Of a stretch of 36,247 bases of DNA, positions 24,819 to 33,576 are shown one piece after another. The notes beneath the pieces were generated by a model. The model saw only the letters and a program-made list of their open reading frames with translations. It made no database searches and was not told the DNA's origin. Numbering within the stretch: position 1 is the first letter of the stretch; each line of letters opens with the position of its first letter. The translations under genes and the position numbers were made by a program. Source of the DNA: Chthonomonadales bacterium (lineage in GTDB: Bacteria > Armatimonadota > Chthonomonadetes > Chthonomonadales > CAJBBX01); NCBI GenBank assembly GCA_012517255.1, contig JAAYVH010000298.1, positions 1 through 36,247 of the forward strand, written 5' to 3'.

Positions 24819-25808
24819 TCAGGGCTTTCGGGCTTCGACAAGACCGTCCATTACGCTGTCCTCATGCAGGACGCGCGGATTGACGAACCCTGCCTTGCGA
24901 AGCCCATCGGCGATCTCGTCAAACGTGTAGCTGTTCCCGCCGCTCGTCCCGCACAGCATGTTCACGGCGAAGATAGCGCCCGATCGTGGCGCGGTGCGGT
25001 CGCCGCTCATGAGGTGATCGCGAATGATGATCCGCCCGCCGGATGCCATCGAGTCGTAGCAGTGACGGTAGAGGACGATGTTCTCTTCGGGGCTGTTCTG
25101 ATGCACGATGGCGCTGAGCAGGCAGAGATCATGCTGGCCAGGAATGCTGTCCTTCAGGTAGTCGCCTCCTACCAGAGTCACGCGGTCGAGAAGTCCTTCG
25201 TTGGACAGTCGCTCACGCGCCATCTCGATCACGTTGGGCAGGTCAAACAGGGTGGCTCTCATGGCGGGGCAGGCCCGGAGGAAGGCGATCGTATAGGTGC
25301 CCGATGCGCCGCCCACATCGAGGAACGCCCGAGCATCGCCCGGGGCCACATGCTCCACCAGCCCGGGCGCGCGGCGCTTGGCGAGCACGTGCATCCCCTC
25401 GATGAACGCACGGAACTGCTCGGGGGTGCGCGTGGCGACCGTCGGCTCCTCCGATGGAGCGCCGCGCACGATGTCCGTCAGCCGCGACCAGCGCCGCCAC
25501 ATGTTGGCATAGTGGAGGATGATCGGCAGAACGCTCTCCGCGCCGCTTCTGGCGAGCGCCGCAGCGACCTCCTCTGGCGTTCGGTAGCGGCCTTCGGACT
25601 TGATCAGCAGCTCCATCGCCGCCAGAGCGTCGAGCAGGATCGTGACGGCCCGGATGTCGCCGTCCACGGCGTCACGCACCTCCTGGGCGGTCATTGGCCG
25701 ATCGGCCAGCAGCGTGAAAAGGTCCAGCTCTGCCGCGCTGAGCACGATCCGGCTCTCCATGAACCCTCGAACCTGCGCCATCACGGTGTCCTGTAGCGGT
25801 GCGGTCAT
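24819..25808 (-). CDS. SAM-dependent O-methyltransferase (Methyltransf_2 family)
   Basis: The 329-residue protein has an N-terminal winged-helix dimerisation domain (about 15-95; SAAELDLFTLLADRPMT, AMELLIKSEGRYR) and a C-terminal SAM-binding fold. Motif I is FLDVGGASG (162-170), followed by the acidic FDLPNVIEMAR and by GDYLKDSIP. H236 in AIVHQNSPEE stands where the family catalytic His lies. The ATG at 25808 has a strong AGGAGGAGAG ribosome binding site 9 bases upstream. It is first in a two-gene operon with the URO-D-like gene and is divergent from the GxGYxYP gene. The acceptor is probably a small phenolic or similar hydroxyl compound, but that is unproven. Confidence 0.9.
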   Translation of the reverse strand: MTAPLQDTVMAQVRGFMESRIVLSAAELDLFTLLADRPMTAQEVRDAVDGDIRAVTILLDALAAMELLIKSEGRYRTPEEVAAALARSGAESVLPIILHYANMWRRWSRLTDIVRGAPSEEPTVATRTPEQFRAFIEGMHVLAKRRAPGLVEHVAPGDARAFLDVGGASGTYTIAFLRACPAMRATLFDLPNVIEMARERLSNEGLLDRVTLVGGDYLKDSIPGQHDLCLLSAIVHQNSPEENIVLYRHCYDSMASGGRIIIRDHLMSGDRTAPRSGAIFAVNMLCGTSGGNSYTFDEIADGLRKAGFVNPRVLHEDSVMDGLVEARKP

Positions 25809-25876
25809 CGTCGTTTCTCTCCTCCTGGTAGCGTGTGCGCTCGCACAACCATCGTACCACGCCGGACTTCGCAAGA

Positions 25877-25905
25877 TTGACGCCTCGAGTTGGAACCGGC
25901 ATAAT
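25877..25905 (+). promoter_or_regulatory. Sigma70-type promoter of the GxGYxYP gene
   Basis: TTGACG (25877-25882) and CATAAT (25900-25905) are separated by exactly 17 bases, each one mismatch from consensus. Transcription would start near 25912. That would exclude earlier in-frame starts and leave a short leader with GGAGGGG (25927-25933) in front of the TTG at 25940. Confidence 0.7.
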
Positions 25906-25939
25906 GCCCCCATGCAAGAGCAGAATGGAGGGGCATCGG

Positions 25940-28387
25940 TTGGCACGCGGGACAAGTCTGTTGTTGTGCGTCGCCTTGGGGGCATTCCTCGCGGCAATGA
26001 CTGATCCATTGTCGGCCGCTGATGCGGCATCGAGGCCTCCCGTCACGGTCGTCTTCGATGTCACCGGTCTGCAATGGGACGAGCTATGCACCGTCGAGGC
26101 CCTGCAGGGGCTGGTCAATCGGCAGGGTCCGCGGCTCTATCTCCACCATGGCGAGCCGGCCGACAGGCGCTGGCTCGACATATACTCCGAACGGGCCGGG
26201 CTCACGTATGAACGTGTCGCCTCGATGCCCGAGTTGCTGAAGCGGTTTCGCCCGGCGTGCCGCGGCCTGGTGGTCTATGATGCAGCCGTGGACGGATGCC
26301 GGTACGTTGCGATCACCATGGCGGGGGTTGAGACCCTGCTGCCCGTTTCCCCCGCGGTGCTGGAGGGGTCGTCGCCGGCCATGCGGGTTGACGGCCAGGC
26401 GCTGCCTCTTTCGTCGCTCGGCTACCGGATTGTCCAGGACCTGCGCGGAAGGTTCGGCAGCAGCATTTCGGCCTACGAGTGGGCGCTCACGGAGTTGATG
26501 CCCAGGTGCAGCCGACGGCTGGCTCATTCGGTGGACGGCGGGCGCGTGGACGGCATCCTAACGGGCGTGTGCGGCCCCATGTCGGGCTTCGATTGGCAGG
26601 TCATGAACAAGGGGTTCGTGTTCAACCTCGGCGCTCAGGCCAGGAAGATGGTCAGCTATGGCGCCGAAGTCGGAGGCGATCCCGCGCATGCGGCCATGTA
26701 TGAGCGCATACTCCGAGCCTTGAGGACGCCGGCTCAGATCACCGGATACGGCGACCCTGAGGACTTCTGGTGTCTTCTGCTGAGCCGCCACGGTCACTAC
26801 TCATTTCATGCCTTCCACAACTGGAGCTTCCACAGCAAGGTGCCGGCGCGCATGGAGGCCCTGCGCCAGGCTGTACGGCCCTCGCCCGATCTGGTGAAGC
26901 CCGAGACAGACCGGTACTACGTCTGCTTCATGACCAGCGAGGGCGACACCATGAAGGGACCGCTTCCATTCTTCTACGACAGCTGGTTCGATCCGGCGCG
27001 CGGCACGGTACCCATCAACTGGGGCATCAACCCGCTCATGGCGCGCCTGTTTCCGGCCATGCTCGACTACTACTACGCCACGGCGACGCCCAACGACGGT
27101 TTCTTTGCTGGACCGTCTGGCGCCGGATACACCTATCCCGATGTCATGCCGAATGTGGCCGAGTTCGGGCGCCACACGCGGCGCTTCGGCAGACTGGCCG
27201 ATGTCGCGTGCTTTGATCTGTGGGGTGCGGCCAGGCCCGATGTTCTGGAGACCTACGGCCGTGCGTCGCGTCCGCTGGGCCTGAGCACATTCACCACTCC
27301 CGCGCGCATGTGGTTCCTCTCCGATGGCACGCCCGTGGTTCACCATGAGCTCGGCTACTGGCAGACCTATGGTCTCGGCAGTGATCCATGGCCCAGGGCG
27401 TTCGCGGATGCCGCAGAGCGAGCCAGGGCCATCCGGCGTCTCGTGCAGCGCATCGAGCGCATAGCATCACGCGTCCGGCCACCGTTCATCATCCTCGTGT
27501 ATGGCGATCTCCACAGCTATGCGCGCCACGCCAGTCTCTATGCCGAGGTCGCCGCAGCCCTCGATCCCGCGCGATTCCGTCCGGCACGCCTTGACGAGGC
27601 ATTCGCCGGAGTCCGGGCGTGGGCGCAGCAGCGGATCATGGTTGGAACGCACAGCATCAATGAGAAGCCCGCCTGGGCCGTCCTCTCGGAGACGACAACG
27701 CGTCTGCCTCTCCGGCTGACCAATGGCCGCAACCGGCGGAGTGCGGTGTCGATCACGACTGCCGGGGCCCATCCGGTGCGCGCCGAGCTGAAGGCCCATG
27801 AGGTGCGCGATGTGGCGGCGCTCACCGTGTCTCCCGGCGCACGCTTGCCCGGCACGGTTCAGGTCACCGTCTCTGCGTCGGGCAGCGAGGAGCGTCTGGA
27901 CGTTGACACTGTGGTGGTACCAGGCGGCAGGACCCACACGAGCATCTCGTGCATGGGAGTGTTCGGCGCCGACTACATGGGCCATCCCTCAGGTGAGGCA
28001 TTGGCCGATGCCGACGCGTTGCGAGGCTCGGCATGGCTGACCCCTCGACCGGACGGGCAGTACCGCTGCGTCGTTTCCGGTCCATACGCCGCCATGGCAA
28101 AGGGCCGTTACGCTGTGGCCTTCCGATTGCGTCGGGTTGGCGATGCGCCCGCGGCATCGGACGTGAAAGCCGTCACGCTCGACATCGCCTCGGGCGGCTA
28201 CGGGGCGACGGGCGGAGTCCGTGCCCAGAAGACCATTGCCGCACTCGCCCTTGGCTCCGAATGGAGCTGGCACGTCGTCGAAGCGGAATGGCTGGGCTTG
28301 CCCGACCTCATGGAGACCCGAGTCTGGAGCCACGGTACCCTGCGCGTGGCTGTGGATCGCATTGCCGTCTTCCACATCGGTCCCTGA
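25940..28387 (+). CDS. Secreted GxGYxYP domain protein, putative glycosidase
   Basis: The 815-residue product has a signal peptide (TSLLLCVALGAFLAA, about 5-19). The diagnostic GAGYTYP motif of the GxGYxYP family lies in the central domain, preceded by YYVCFMTSEGDTMKG and INWGINPLM. The N-terminal part (VVFDVTGLQWDELCTVEALQGLVNRQGPRLYL) is typical of the same family. The C-terminal 200 residues form a beta-rich domain that may bind carbohydrate. The family is predicted, not proven, to act on polysaccharides. The TTG at 25940 lies 6 bases after GGAGGGG and 28 bases past the predicted transcript start; the ATG at 25925 is the alternative. It diverges from the O-methyltransferase operon. Confidence 0.85.
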   Translation: MARGTSLLLCVALGAFLAAMTDPLSAADAASRPPVTVVFDVTGLQWDELCTVEALQGLVNRQGPRLYLHHGEPADRRWLDIYSERAGLTYERVASMPELLKRFRPACRGLVVYDAAVDGCRYVAITMAGVETLLPVSPAVLEGSSPAMRVDGQALPLSSLGYRIVQDLRGRFGSSISAYEWALTELMPRCSRRLAHSVDGGRVDGILTGVCGPMSGFDWQVMNKGFVFNLGAQARKMVSYGAEVGGDPAHAAMYERILRALRTPAQITGYGDPEDFWCLLLSRHGHYSFHAFHNWSFHSKVPARMEALRQAVRPSPDLVKPETDRYYVCFMTSEGDTMKGPLPFFYDSWFDPARGTVPINWGINPLMARLFPAMLDYYYATATPNDGFFAGPSGAGYTYPDVMPNVAEFGRHTRRFGRLADVACFDLWGAARPDVLETYGRASRPLGLSTFTTPARMWFLSDGTPVVHHELGYWQTYGLGSDPWPRAFADAAERARAIRRLVQRIERIASRVRPPFIILVYGDLHSYARHASLYAEVAAALDPARFRPARLDEAFAGVRAWAQQRIMVGTHSINEKPAWAVLSETTTRLPLRLTNGRNRRSAVSITTAGAHPVRAELKAHEVRDVAALTVSPGARLPGTVQVTVSASGSEERLDVDTVVVPGGRTHTSISCMGVFGADYMGHPSGEALADADALRGSAWLTPRPDGQYRCVVSGPYAAMAKGRYAVAFRLRRVGDAPAASDVKAVTLDIASGGYGATGGVRAQKTIAALALGSEWSWHVVEAEWLGLPDLMETRVWSHGTLRVAVDRIAVFHIGP

Positions 28388-28434
28388 CAGAATCGCCGCG
28401 CTTCATACACATATCCCCCGTCTGGTCAACAAAA

Positions 28435-28456
28435 CGCCGCCTCCGCGGCGAAAAAA
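28435..28456 (-). terminator. Hairpin flanked by A-tracts
   Basis: CGCCGC (28435-28440) pairs with GCGGCG (28445-28450) around CTCC, with AAAACGCC before it and AAAAAA after it. In the minus direction the stem is followed by TTTTG, the form of a Rho-independent terminator. In the plus direction no T-tract follows, so it does not clearly terminate the GxGYxYP gene, which ends 48 bases upstream. Confidence 0.4.
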
Positions 28457-28461
28457 CTCGC

Positions 28462-28518
28462 TTGTGATAGTTCTTCGAGGCGTCTTGTGACGCTGTTGTG
28501 ACGCTGCTGTGATAGTGG
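28462..28518 (+). promoter_or_regulatory. Array of 11-bp-phased TGTGA direct repeats
   Basis: Three tandem 11-base units begin TGTGACGCTGT (28486), TGTGACGCTGC (28497) and TGTGATAGTGG (28508). A fourth TGTGATAGT lies 23 bases before the first (28463). Spacing of one helical turn places all sites on one DNA face, as in operators of OmpR/PhoB-type regulators or other direct-repeat binders. The array lies 80 to 135 bases upstream of the start codon at 28598. No regulator gene is adjacent. Confidence 0.55.
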
Positions 28519-28597
28519 ATGTGCACAATGGCCTCTGGGACACGCTTCGGCCTCGACGCGCTGGAGCCCACGAACCAGTCCAGAAGGAGGTAGTTCA

Positions 28598-29200
28598 ATG
28601 CGTAGATGGAGTTGGTTGACGGCAGCCACTATTCTTGCCCTCCTCGCGTGTGGCCCAATGGGGCGGGCCGACACCGGCACCGTCTGGGGCTGGGGATGGA
28701 ACGACTATGGCCACATCGGAGACGCGTCGTATGACTGGCGCGCATCGCCGGTCAAGCTCATCAGACCTCCGGAGGGTATCGCGGCAGTATCGGCGGGCGG
28801 CGTACACACGTTTGCTGTGAAGTCCGACGGAACCGTGCTTGCCTGGGGTGCAAACTGGAACGGGCAACTGGGAGACGGGACCAACACGGATCGCCTGACC
28901 CCGGTGCCCGTGTCGGGTCTGAGCGGAGTTCCAACGGGGATCGCGGCGCCGGGACACTACAGCATGGCGCTCCTCGCGGTCCGCACCATGCATCGGAACG
29001 GCGCCCTCGCCGGAGAGCCAGGCACGTGGGCAATCATCGCATCGGGGGCCAGCGTCTGCTCGCCTCTCCCGGATACCACCCGCATCGAGCCGACCTTTCG
29101 CGCCACGGTCCGGAGCCGCTGCCTCCTGCGGCTCCGGGCCATCTTCACGCTTTGCTGTCTCGCGTACGCGGGTTCATGTCGAGTTTCTGCATGGCGATGA
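28598..29200 (+). CDS. Truncated RCC1-repeat lipoprotein, possible pseudogene
   Basis: The frame of 200 residues starts with an export signal and lipobox-like LALLAC (C18), then about one and a half RCC1-type blades ([48 protein letters not shown]). The third blade fades after [13 protein letters not shown] near 28980. The remaining 70 residues look unlike RCC1, are Arg- and Cys-rich, and run over the 3' end of the opposing solute-binding protein gene. RCC1 proteins normally need about seven blades for a propeller, so this is most likely a truncated gene. The start is exceptional: AAGGAGGT, a full Shine-Dalgarno sequence, lies 6 bases before the ATG, and an array of phased repeats sits upstream. 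Confidence 0.6.
   Translation: MRRWSWLTAATILALLACGPMGRADTGTVWGWGWNDYGHIGDASYDWRASPVKLIRPPEGIAAVSAGGVHTFAVKSDGTVLAWGANWNGQLGDGTNTDRLTPVPVSGLSGVPTGIAAPGHYSMALLAVRTMHRNGALAGEPGTWAIIASGASVCSPLPDTTRIEPTFRATVRSRCLLRLRAIFTLCCLAYAGSCRVSAWR
29110..29137. terminator. 10-bp perfect hairpin after the solute-binding protein gene
   Basis: CCGGAGCCGC (29110-29119) pairs perfectly with GCGGCTCCGG (29128-29137) around 8 bases. It sits 7 bases beyond the stop of the minus-strand solute-binding protein gene, the right place for a terminator, but lacks a T-tract. It also lies inside the doubtful tail of the RCC1 frame, which supports reading that tail as non-coding. Confidence 0.45.
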
Positions 29201-30659
29201 CGCGCGGGATGGCATCTACGATGGTCTTCTGGTACCGGCGAAGGAACTCGGTGAGGGTGAGCCGGCCATCCATATAGCGCTGGGCCCAGACGGTCCATTC
29301 CCACACGCTTTGCTGCTCATCCATGAGACCGCGCCATGACAGGCGCTCGAAACCGCGGCCCTCGAACGGGCTGAACAGCCTCCGGATATGCTCGGGGAAC
29401 TCAACACCCGGCACGAGCATCGGCCCGGTCAGCGGGCGCTTGTTGCGCAGCGCCTGCTCCACCAGAATGCGCGCTGATGACGGGGAGCTCAGATACATGA
29501 GGAAGTCCATGGTCCGTGCGACCTGAGCGGCGTCTTTCTTGACGACGCCGAGGACGAGACCCGGGCCGCCGACGCCGCGGAACGGCGGTATGCGGAACCG
29601 GCTTGTGGTCAGAGGAGGCACGGCGAAGATGCCCCAGCGGAACCGGGCACGCTCGGGAAGGTCATCCATGTCCTTGAGCAACTGGCCGATCTGGGCCGAG
29701 GTTTCCAGCAAGACCGCCGCTCGCCCGCTGAGGAAGAGATGGTAGGCCGTCTGGCTGTTGGCCCCGTGAAAGCCCCGCTGCCAGTGGCGCGAGAACTCCC
29801 GGATGCGCTGATACACCTCGGCGAACCTCTCATCGTCCACGCGTATACGCCCATCTCGCACTGCAACAAGCGTGCGCTCGCCGTTTGTGACCACGTAGGC
29901 GTCGTTGTAGGGATCGTTCAGGTTCAGTTTGAAGCCCGCGTTCTTGGCCGCATCATAGTCCCAATCGCCCGGCTGCGAGAGAACCATGGGGACGATGTGG
30001 CGCGTGTAGGCATCGGTGAAGAAGCGCGCGATCCATCCGACGGTGCCCGACCAATAGGAATCGGCGTTGCCCGGGACAGCGAACGGGATCACTCCCGCAT
30101 TGCGAATGCGCCCCGCCTGACGCAGCATCTCTTCCCAGGTGCGGGGCGTTGTCAACCCGAGCCTCGCGAACAGATCGGCGTTGTAGTAGAACGCGATCTC
30201 GATGAAGTCCATGGGGATGAACGAGACATCGCCGCCGACCTTGAACTTCTCGATGAACTGCTGGCTGAGAGTCTCGATCCATGGCTTGCCGGTGTAGGGG
30301 TTGCGGCGCGCAAGATAGGGCGAGATGTTCACCATGAGGCCCTTTTCGTACATGCCCCAGGCATAGTTGGCGTTGAACAGATCGGGCGCTCCTGAGCTGC
30401 CGCCGGGGATCTGGGTGCGAAGCCAGGTCTCGTACCCGTTGACGGGCATGACCTGCACGTTCACGCGCGTGCCGGGATGGCGCTTCTCGTAGGCACGAGC
30501 GATCTGCTCGAAACCTTCCTTGTAGTTGGCGCTGACGGTCGCCAGCGTGATCTGACGCGCCGCGGTTGCTCCCGCTGATGCGCACAGAGCGCATCCGCAT
30601 GCGCCTGCGACGAGTGCCCGTCGAGATATGCCGTGATCGGCGCCGTCTGGCCGGTGCAT
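29145..30659 (-). CDS. Tat-exported ABC sugar-type extracellular solute-binding protein
   Basis: The 504-residue protein belongs to solute-binding family 1, which delivers sugars or oligosaccharides to ABC importers. The N-terminus has a twin-arginine signal, [21 protein letters not shown], pointing to folded export through Tat. The mature part has [17 protein letters not shown], a [10 protein letters not shown]-type segment, [13 protein letters not shown] and PRTWEEML, all usual for this family. The ATG at 30659 lies 9 bases after GGAGG; a TTG at 30668 abuts the site and is less likely. No permease or ATPase gene is present in the window, so it must use a transporter encoded elsewhere. It diverges from the esterase-like gene. 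Confidence 0.9.
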   Translation of the reverse strand: MHRPDGADHGISRRALVAGACGCALCASAGATAARQITLATVSANYKEGFEQIARAYEKRHPGTRVNVQVMPVNGYETWLRTQIPGGSSGAPDLFNANYAWGMYEKGLMVNISPYLARRNPYTGKPWIETLSQQFIEKFKVGGDVSFIPMDFIEIAFYYNADLFARLGLTTPRTWEEMLRQAGRIRNAGVIPFAVPGNADSYWSGTVGWIARFFTDAYTRHIVPMVLSQPGDWDYDAAKNAGFKLNLNDPYNDAYVVTNGERTLVAVRDGRIRVDDERFAEVYQRIREFSRHWQRGFHGANSQTAYHLFLSGRAAVLLETSAQIGQLLKDMDDLPERARFRWGIFAVPPLTTSRFRIPPFRGVGGPGLVLGVVKKDAAQVARTMDFLMYLSSPSSARILVEQALRNKRPLTGPMLVPGVEFPEHIRRLFSPFEGRGFERLSWRGLMDEQQSVWEWTVWAQRYMDGRLTLTEFLRRYQKTIVDAIPRVIAMQKLDMNPRTRDSKA

Positions 30660-30716
30660 GGTGAACAACCTCCGGCGATATGGTACCTTGCGGGTAATGG
30701 CCCGCAGGGACCTACT

Positions 30717-31916
30717 ATGAGGGACACCATCGCCATGCTCTACGCTCTCAGCATGCTATCTCTTGCTGTGGTGACCGCGGCTGCGCCGGCGCAGCCCATC
30801 TGGGACATGAAAGCGCTCGGCAAAGCGCCTCGCACCTATCCGGCGTCAGGCTTCGAGGAGCCAGGTGTGCGGGCGCTCTTCTTCGAGGGGCCCGCCTATG
30901 GCGACAAGCCCAGCACGCGCGTGTTCGCCTGGATCGGAATCCCGGACGTACCTGCCGGGCAGAAGGTCCCGGGCATGGTGCTGGTTCATGGCGGCGGCGG
31001 CACGGCCTTTGCCAACTGGGTCAGACTGTGGAATGAACGGGGCTATGCTGCCATCGCCATGGATACCTGCGGGTGCGTGCCCAGAGGCGCCTACGGCAAC
31101 TGGGAGCGCCATCCCGACGGCGGCCCTCCCGGGTGGGGAGGCTTCGATCAGACGGACCGTCCTTTGCGGGACCAGTGGCCCTATCATGCCGTCGCGTCGG
31201 CGATTCTGGCCCATTCTCTGCTGCGAGCCCAACCTCAGGTGGACGCTCGGCGCATTGGACTGACCGGCATCTCGTGGGGCGGCTGGCTCACCTGCATCAT
31301 CGCAGGAGTTGACAGTCGGTTCAGGTTCGCGGCGCCGGTCTATGGATGCGGCTACACCGACGAGAACGTGTGGCGCGACGTGTTCAAGGGCATGCCCCCC
31401 GATCGAGCGCGCGCCTGGATGACGAACTGGGACCCGTCGGTTCACCTGCCGCGCGTTCGCATGCCGATGCTCTGGGTGACGGGCACCAATGACTTTGCCT
31501 ACACGCTTGCGACGCTGCAGAAGTCCTATCGCCTGCCGCGCACGCCCAGGACGCTGGCCATTCGCCTCCGTATGCCTCACGGACACGGTCCGGCAGGGGA
31601 AGCCCCGAAGGAGATATGGGACTTCGCCGACAGCATCCTCAAGGGCGGCACTCCCATGGCGCGCATCGTTGCTCAGGGACGATCAGATGACACTGCCTGG
31701 GTAACCTTCCGAACGAGCAGGAACATCGTGCGCGCCGAGCTCTGTTACACACGCGACACGGGCCCGTGGCCTGACCGGCTCTGGGAGACAGCTCCGGCCA
31801 GTGTGGCGCAAGGGAGGGCGACCGCCACTCTGCCGGCCGGCGCAAAGGTGTACTACATGAACCTCTTTGACGATCGCGATTGTGTCGTCAGTTCGGAGCA
31901 CGTCGAGTTGCCGTAG
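30717..31916 (+). CDS. Secreted alpha/beta hydrolase, acetyl xylan esterase-like
   Basis: The 399-residue protein has an export signal (about residues 5-24) and an alpha/beta hydrolase fold of the AXE1/dienelactone hydrolase type. The oxyanion region is VLVHGGGG (88-94), the nucleophile elbow GISWGGW has S186, the acid is D259 in VTGTNDF, and the base is H288 or H290 in MPHGHG. It should cleave esters, possibly acetyl groups on plant polysaccharides, which suits the surrounding glycosidase-like genes. About 70 C-terminal residues form an extra beta domain. The ATG at 30717 has a modest GCAGGGA upstream. It diverges from the solute-binding protein gene; a small hairpin with stem TGCGGG/CCCGCA lies in the gap. 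Confidence 0.85.
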   Translation: MRDTIAMLYALSMLSLAVVTAAAPAQPIWDMKALGKAPRTYPASGFEEPGVRALFFEGPAYGDKPSTRVFAWIGIPDVPAGQKVPGMVLVHGGGGTAFANWVRLWNERGYAAIAMDTCGCVPRGAYGNWERHPDGGPPGWGGFDQTDRPLRDQWPYHAVASAILAHSLLRAQPQVDARRIGLTGISWGGWLTCIIAGVDSRFRFAAPVYGCGYTDENVWRDVFKGMPPDRARAWMTNWDPSVHLPRVRMPMLWVTGTNDFAYTLATLQKSYRLPRTPRTLAIRLRMPHGHGPAGEAPKEIWDFADSILKGGTPMARIVAQGRSDDTAWVTFRTSRNIVRAELCYTRDTGPWPDRLWETAPASVAQGRATATLPAGAKVYYMNLFDDRDCVVSSEHVELP

Positions 31917-31987
31917 ATAAGCTGGATAGGCGCGGATGCCGTCGAAACAGGCGTCGCCTGCAACGCTCCCGTACGGAAGGATCGCAC

Positions 31988-33451
31988 ATGCTGAAGCGTC
32001 CCGGCATTCCCGCCCCGAATGTTGCCCGCATCGCCGTGTTCGGGGCCGTCATGCTGGCTGCGGTCGCCAGCGGTTCGCAACGTAATCCCAAGGCTCTGCT
32101 GACCTCCGAGGAGCCCAAGTACCTGCTGTTCTGGCGCAGTCCGGAGCAGGTTGGGGATCTGGTTCGGCGCATCGGCACGTGCGGCGACGGGCAGAGCCGG
32201 ATGCTCGGCTTCGGGCTGCCCTGCTCGACGTTTCCCCTTGAGCGGAGCGTACCGGAGCTTGTCAAAGCCGCGTTCCGCGCGGCTCGCGACAACGATGTGG
32301 CCGTCATGCTGCACTTCGACCTCCATATAGACTGGCAATGTCGTCCGGAGCTGTGGAACTGGTTTGATCCGAAGAAGCCCGGCTACAGCCCCGACAATCG
32401 CCGCAATGTCGAGTGGTTCGGCTGGGAGGGACCCCCCGCTCAGGTGCGCTATCTCAACTGGGGCAAGGCTGAGCGCATGGCTCCCCCCATGTGCTTCACG
32501 AGCAAGGCCATTCGGGCCGAATGGCGCAGGCTGATCCGGAAAGTTGTCGTTCCTGCCATCCTGCCGGAGGTGGCGCGCCTGAAGAAGGAAGGCAAGGAGC
32601 GCCTCTTTGCCGGAGTGCTCGTTGGGTCAGAGCCGACGTTTGACAACTACGCGCGAACCGATCCGGAGTCAGCCAAGCTTGCCGCCGAAGACGGCACCCC
32701 TCTTGGGCAGACCGGCTACCGCGCGTTGCTGGATAGAGGTTTCAGCGCCAAGAGGCCGCCCAAAGACCTGATCAACGCGCTGACTGATATCATCCAGGAG
32801 ACCGTGGCCTACTGGTGTCGCCAGTTTGCGGAGGCCGGCATTCCATCGTCGAAGCTCTACCCGCACATCCCCGCGGGAGCCGACGATGCCGTGACGTGCT
32901 CGCCGCCGCGAACAGCCTTCAACCGGTGGTCGCGTCCGGGATGGTCAACGTATGCCGTGGGGCCTCTGGAGGACGGTTTCTCGGTGCTGTATGACGAGTT
33001 GCGGAAGCACGGCAATCCGCCGTGGGGAGGCGTCGAAGCCAACTGCGGCTTCCCCGGCACGCTCGTGGACTGGGAGACCTATCTCGCGTGGCACTACAAC
33101 CACGGGGCCGTACTGGTGGGCATCAACACGGGTGCGACGGGCGTCGAGTTGCCCGACATGCTGGAGAAGAGCGCCTTCAGCGCCGATGCCCTGGCGGCGT
33201 ATCGCAAATGGCTCGGGGGCGGCAGGCTTGCCGAGAAGCCGATCAGCGACGATCATCCATCGAAGCGTCTCAAGGCGAAGATGGAACGACTCCAGCAGGG
33301 CTTCGCGAAGTGGCTAGCGGAAGGACGCGATCCATCACCCGTTGCGCGGGACGTGGAACGGGAGCTATCGGCGTTGCTTCAGGCTGGCAAGATCGCCGAG
33401 GCAGAGGCGGTGATTGAGAGAGCGCTGGCTCGCATCGCCGACGGCAAGTAG
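31988..33451 (+). CDS. Secreted glycosidase-like barrel protein, family uncertain
   Basis: The 487-residue product has an N-terminal export signal (RIAVFGAVMLAAVASG). The body reads like a glycoside hydrolase (beta/alpha) barrel of clan A: HFDLHIDWQC at 109-118, LVGSEPTFDNY with E215 as candidate acid/base, YPHIPAGADD, and GGVEANCGFPG with E350 as candidate nucleophile. I cannot assign a CAZy family. The C-terminal 80 residues are helical and charged. The ATG at 31988 follows GGAAGGA by 6 bases. It lies 71 bases after the esterase-like gene and is probably cotranscribed with it. Confidence 0.75.
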   Translation: MLKRPGIPAPNVARIAVFGAVMLAAVASGSQRNPKALLTSEEPKYLLFWRSPEQVGDLVRRIGTCGDGQSRMLGFGLPCSTFPLERSVPELVKAAFRAARDNDVAVMLHFDLHIDWQCRPELWNWFDPKKPGYSPDNRRNVEWFGWEGPPAQVRYLNWGKAERMAPPMCFTSKAIRAEWRRLIRKVVVPAILPEVARLKKEGKERLFAGVLVGSEPTFDNYARTDPESAKLAAEDGTPLGQTGYRALLDRGFSAKRPPKDLINALTDIIQETVAYWCRQFAEAGIPSSKLYPHIPAGADDAVTCSPPRTAFNRWSRPGWSTYAVGPLEDGFSVLYDELRKHGNPPWGGVEANCGFPGTLVDWETYLAWHYNHGAVLVGINTGATGVELPDMLEKSAFSADALAAYRKWLGGGRLAEKPISDDHPSKRLKAKMERLQQGFAKWLAEGRDPSPVARDVERELSALLQAGKIAEAEAVIERALARIADGK

Positions 33452-33538
33452 GGCGGACCCGCCGCTCCTGTGTTGGCTGGCGGCGGAGGGCGGTCGTGCC
33501 ACGGCCAACCGGCGGGCACGTAGGTGTCCGGTCCGCCC
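33451..33538. repeat. Long inverted repeat between operons
   Basis: GGGCGGACC (33451-33459) is the exact inverse complement of GGTCCGCCC (33530-33538). Nested inside, CGTGCC (33495-33500) pairs with GGCACG (33515-33520). The structure begins at the last base of the glycosidase-like gene stop and could terminate transcription or be a further interspersed repeat type. Confidence 0.5.
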
Positions 33539-33576
33539 GTAGTGCAAACAACGATCCTCATCGGGGAGGCTGGCCC

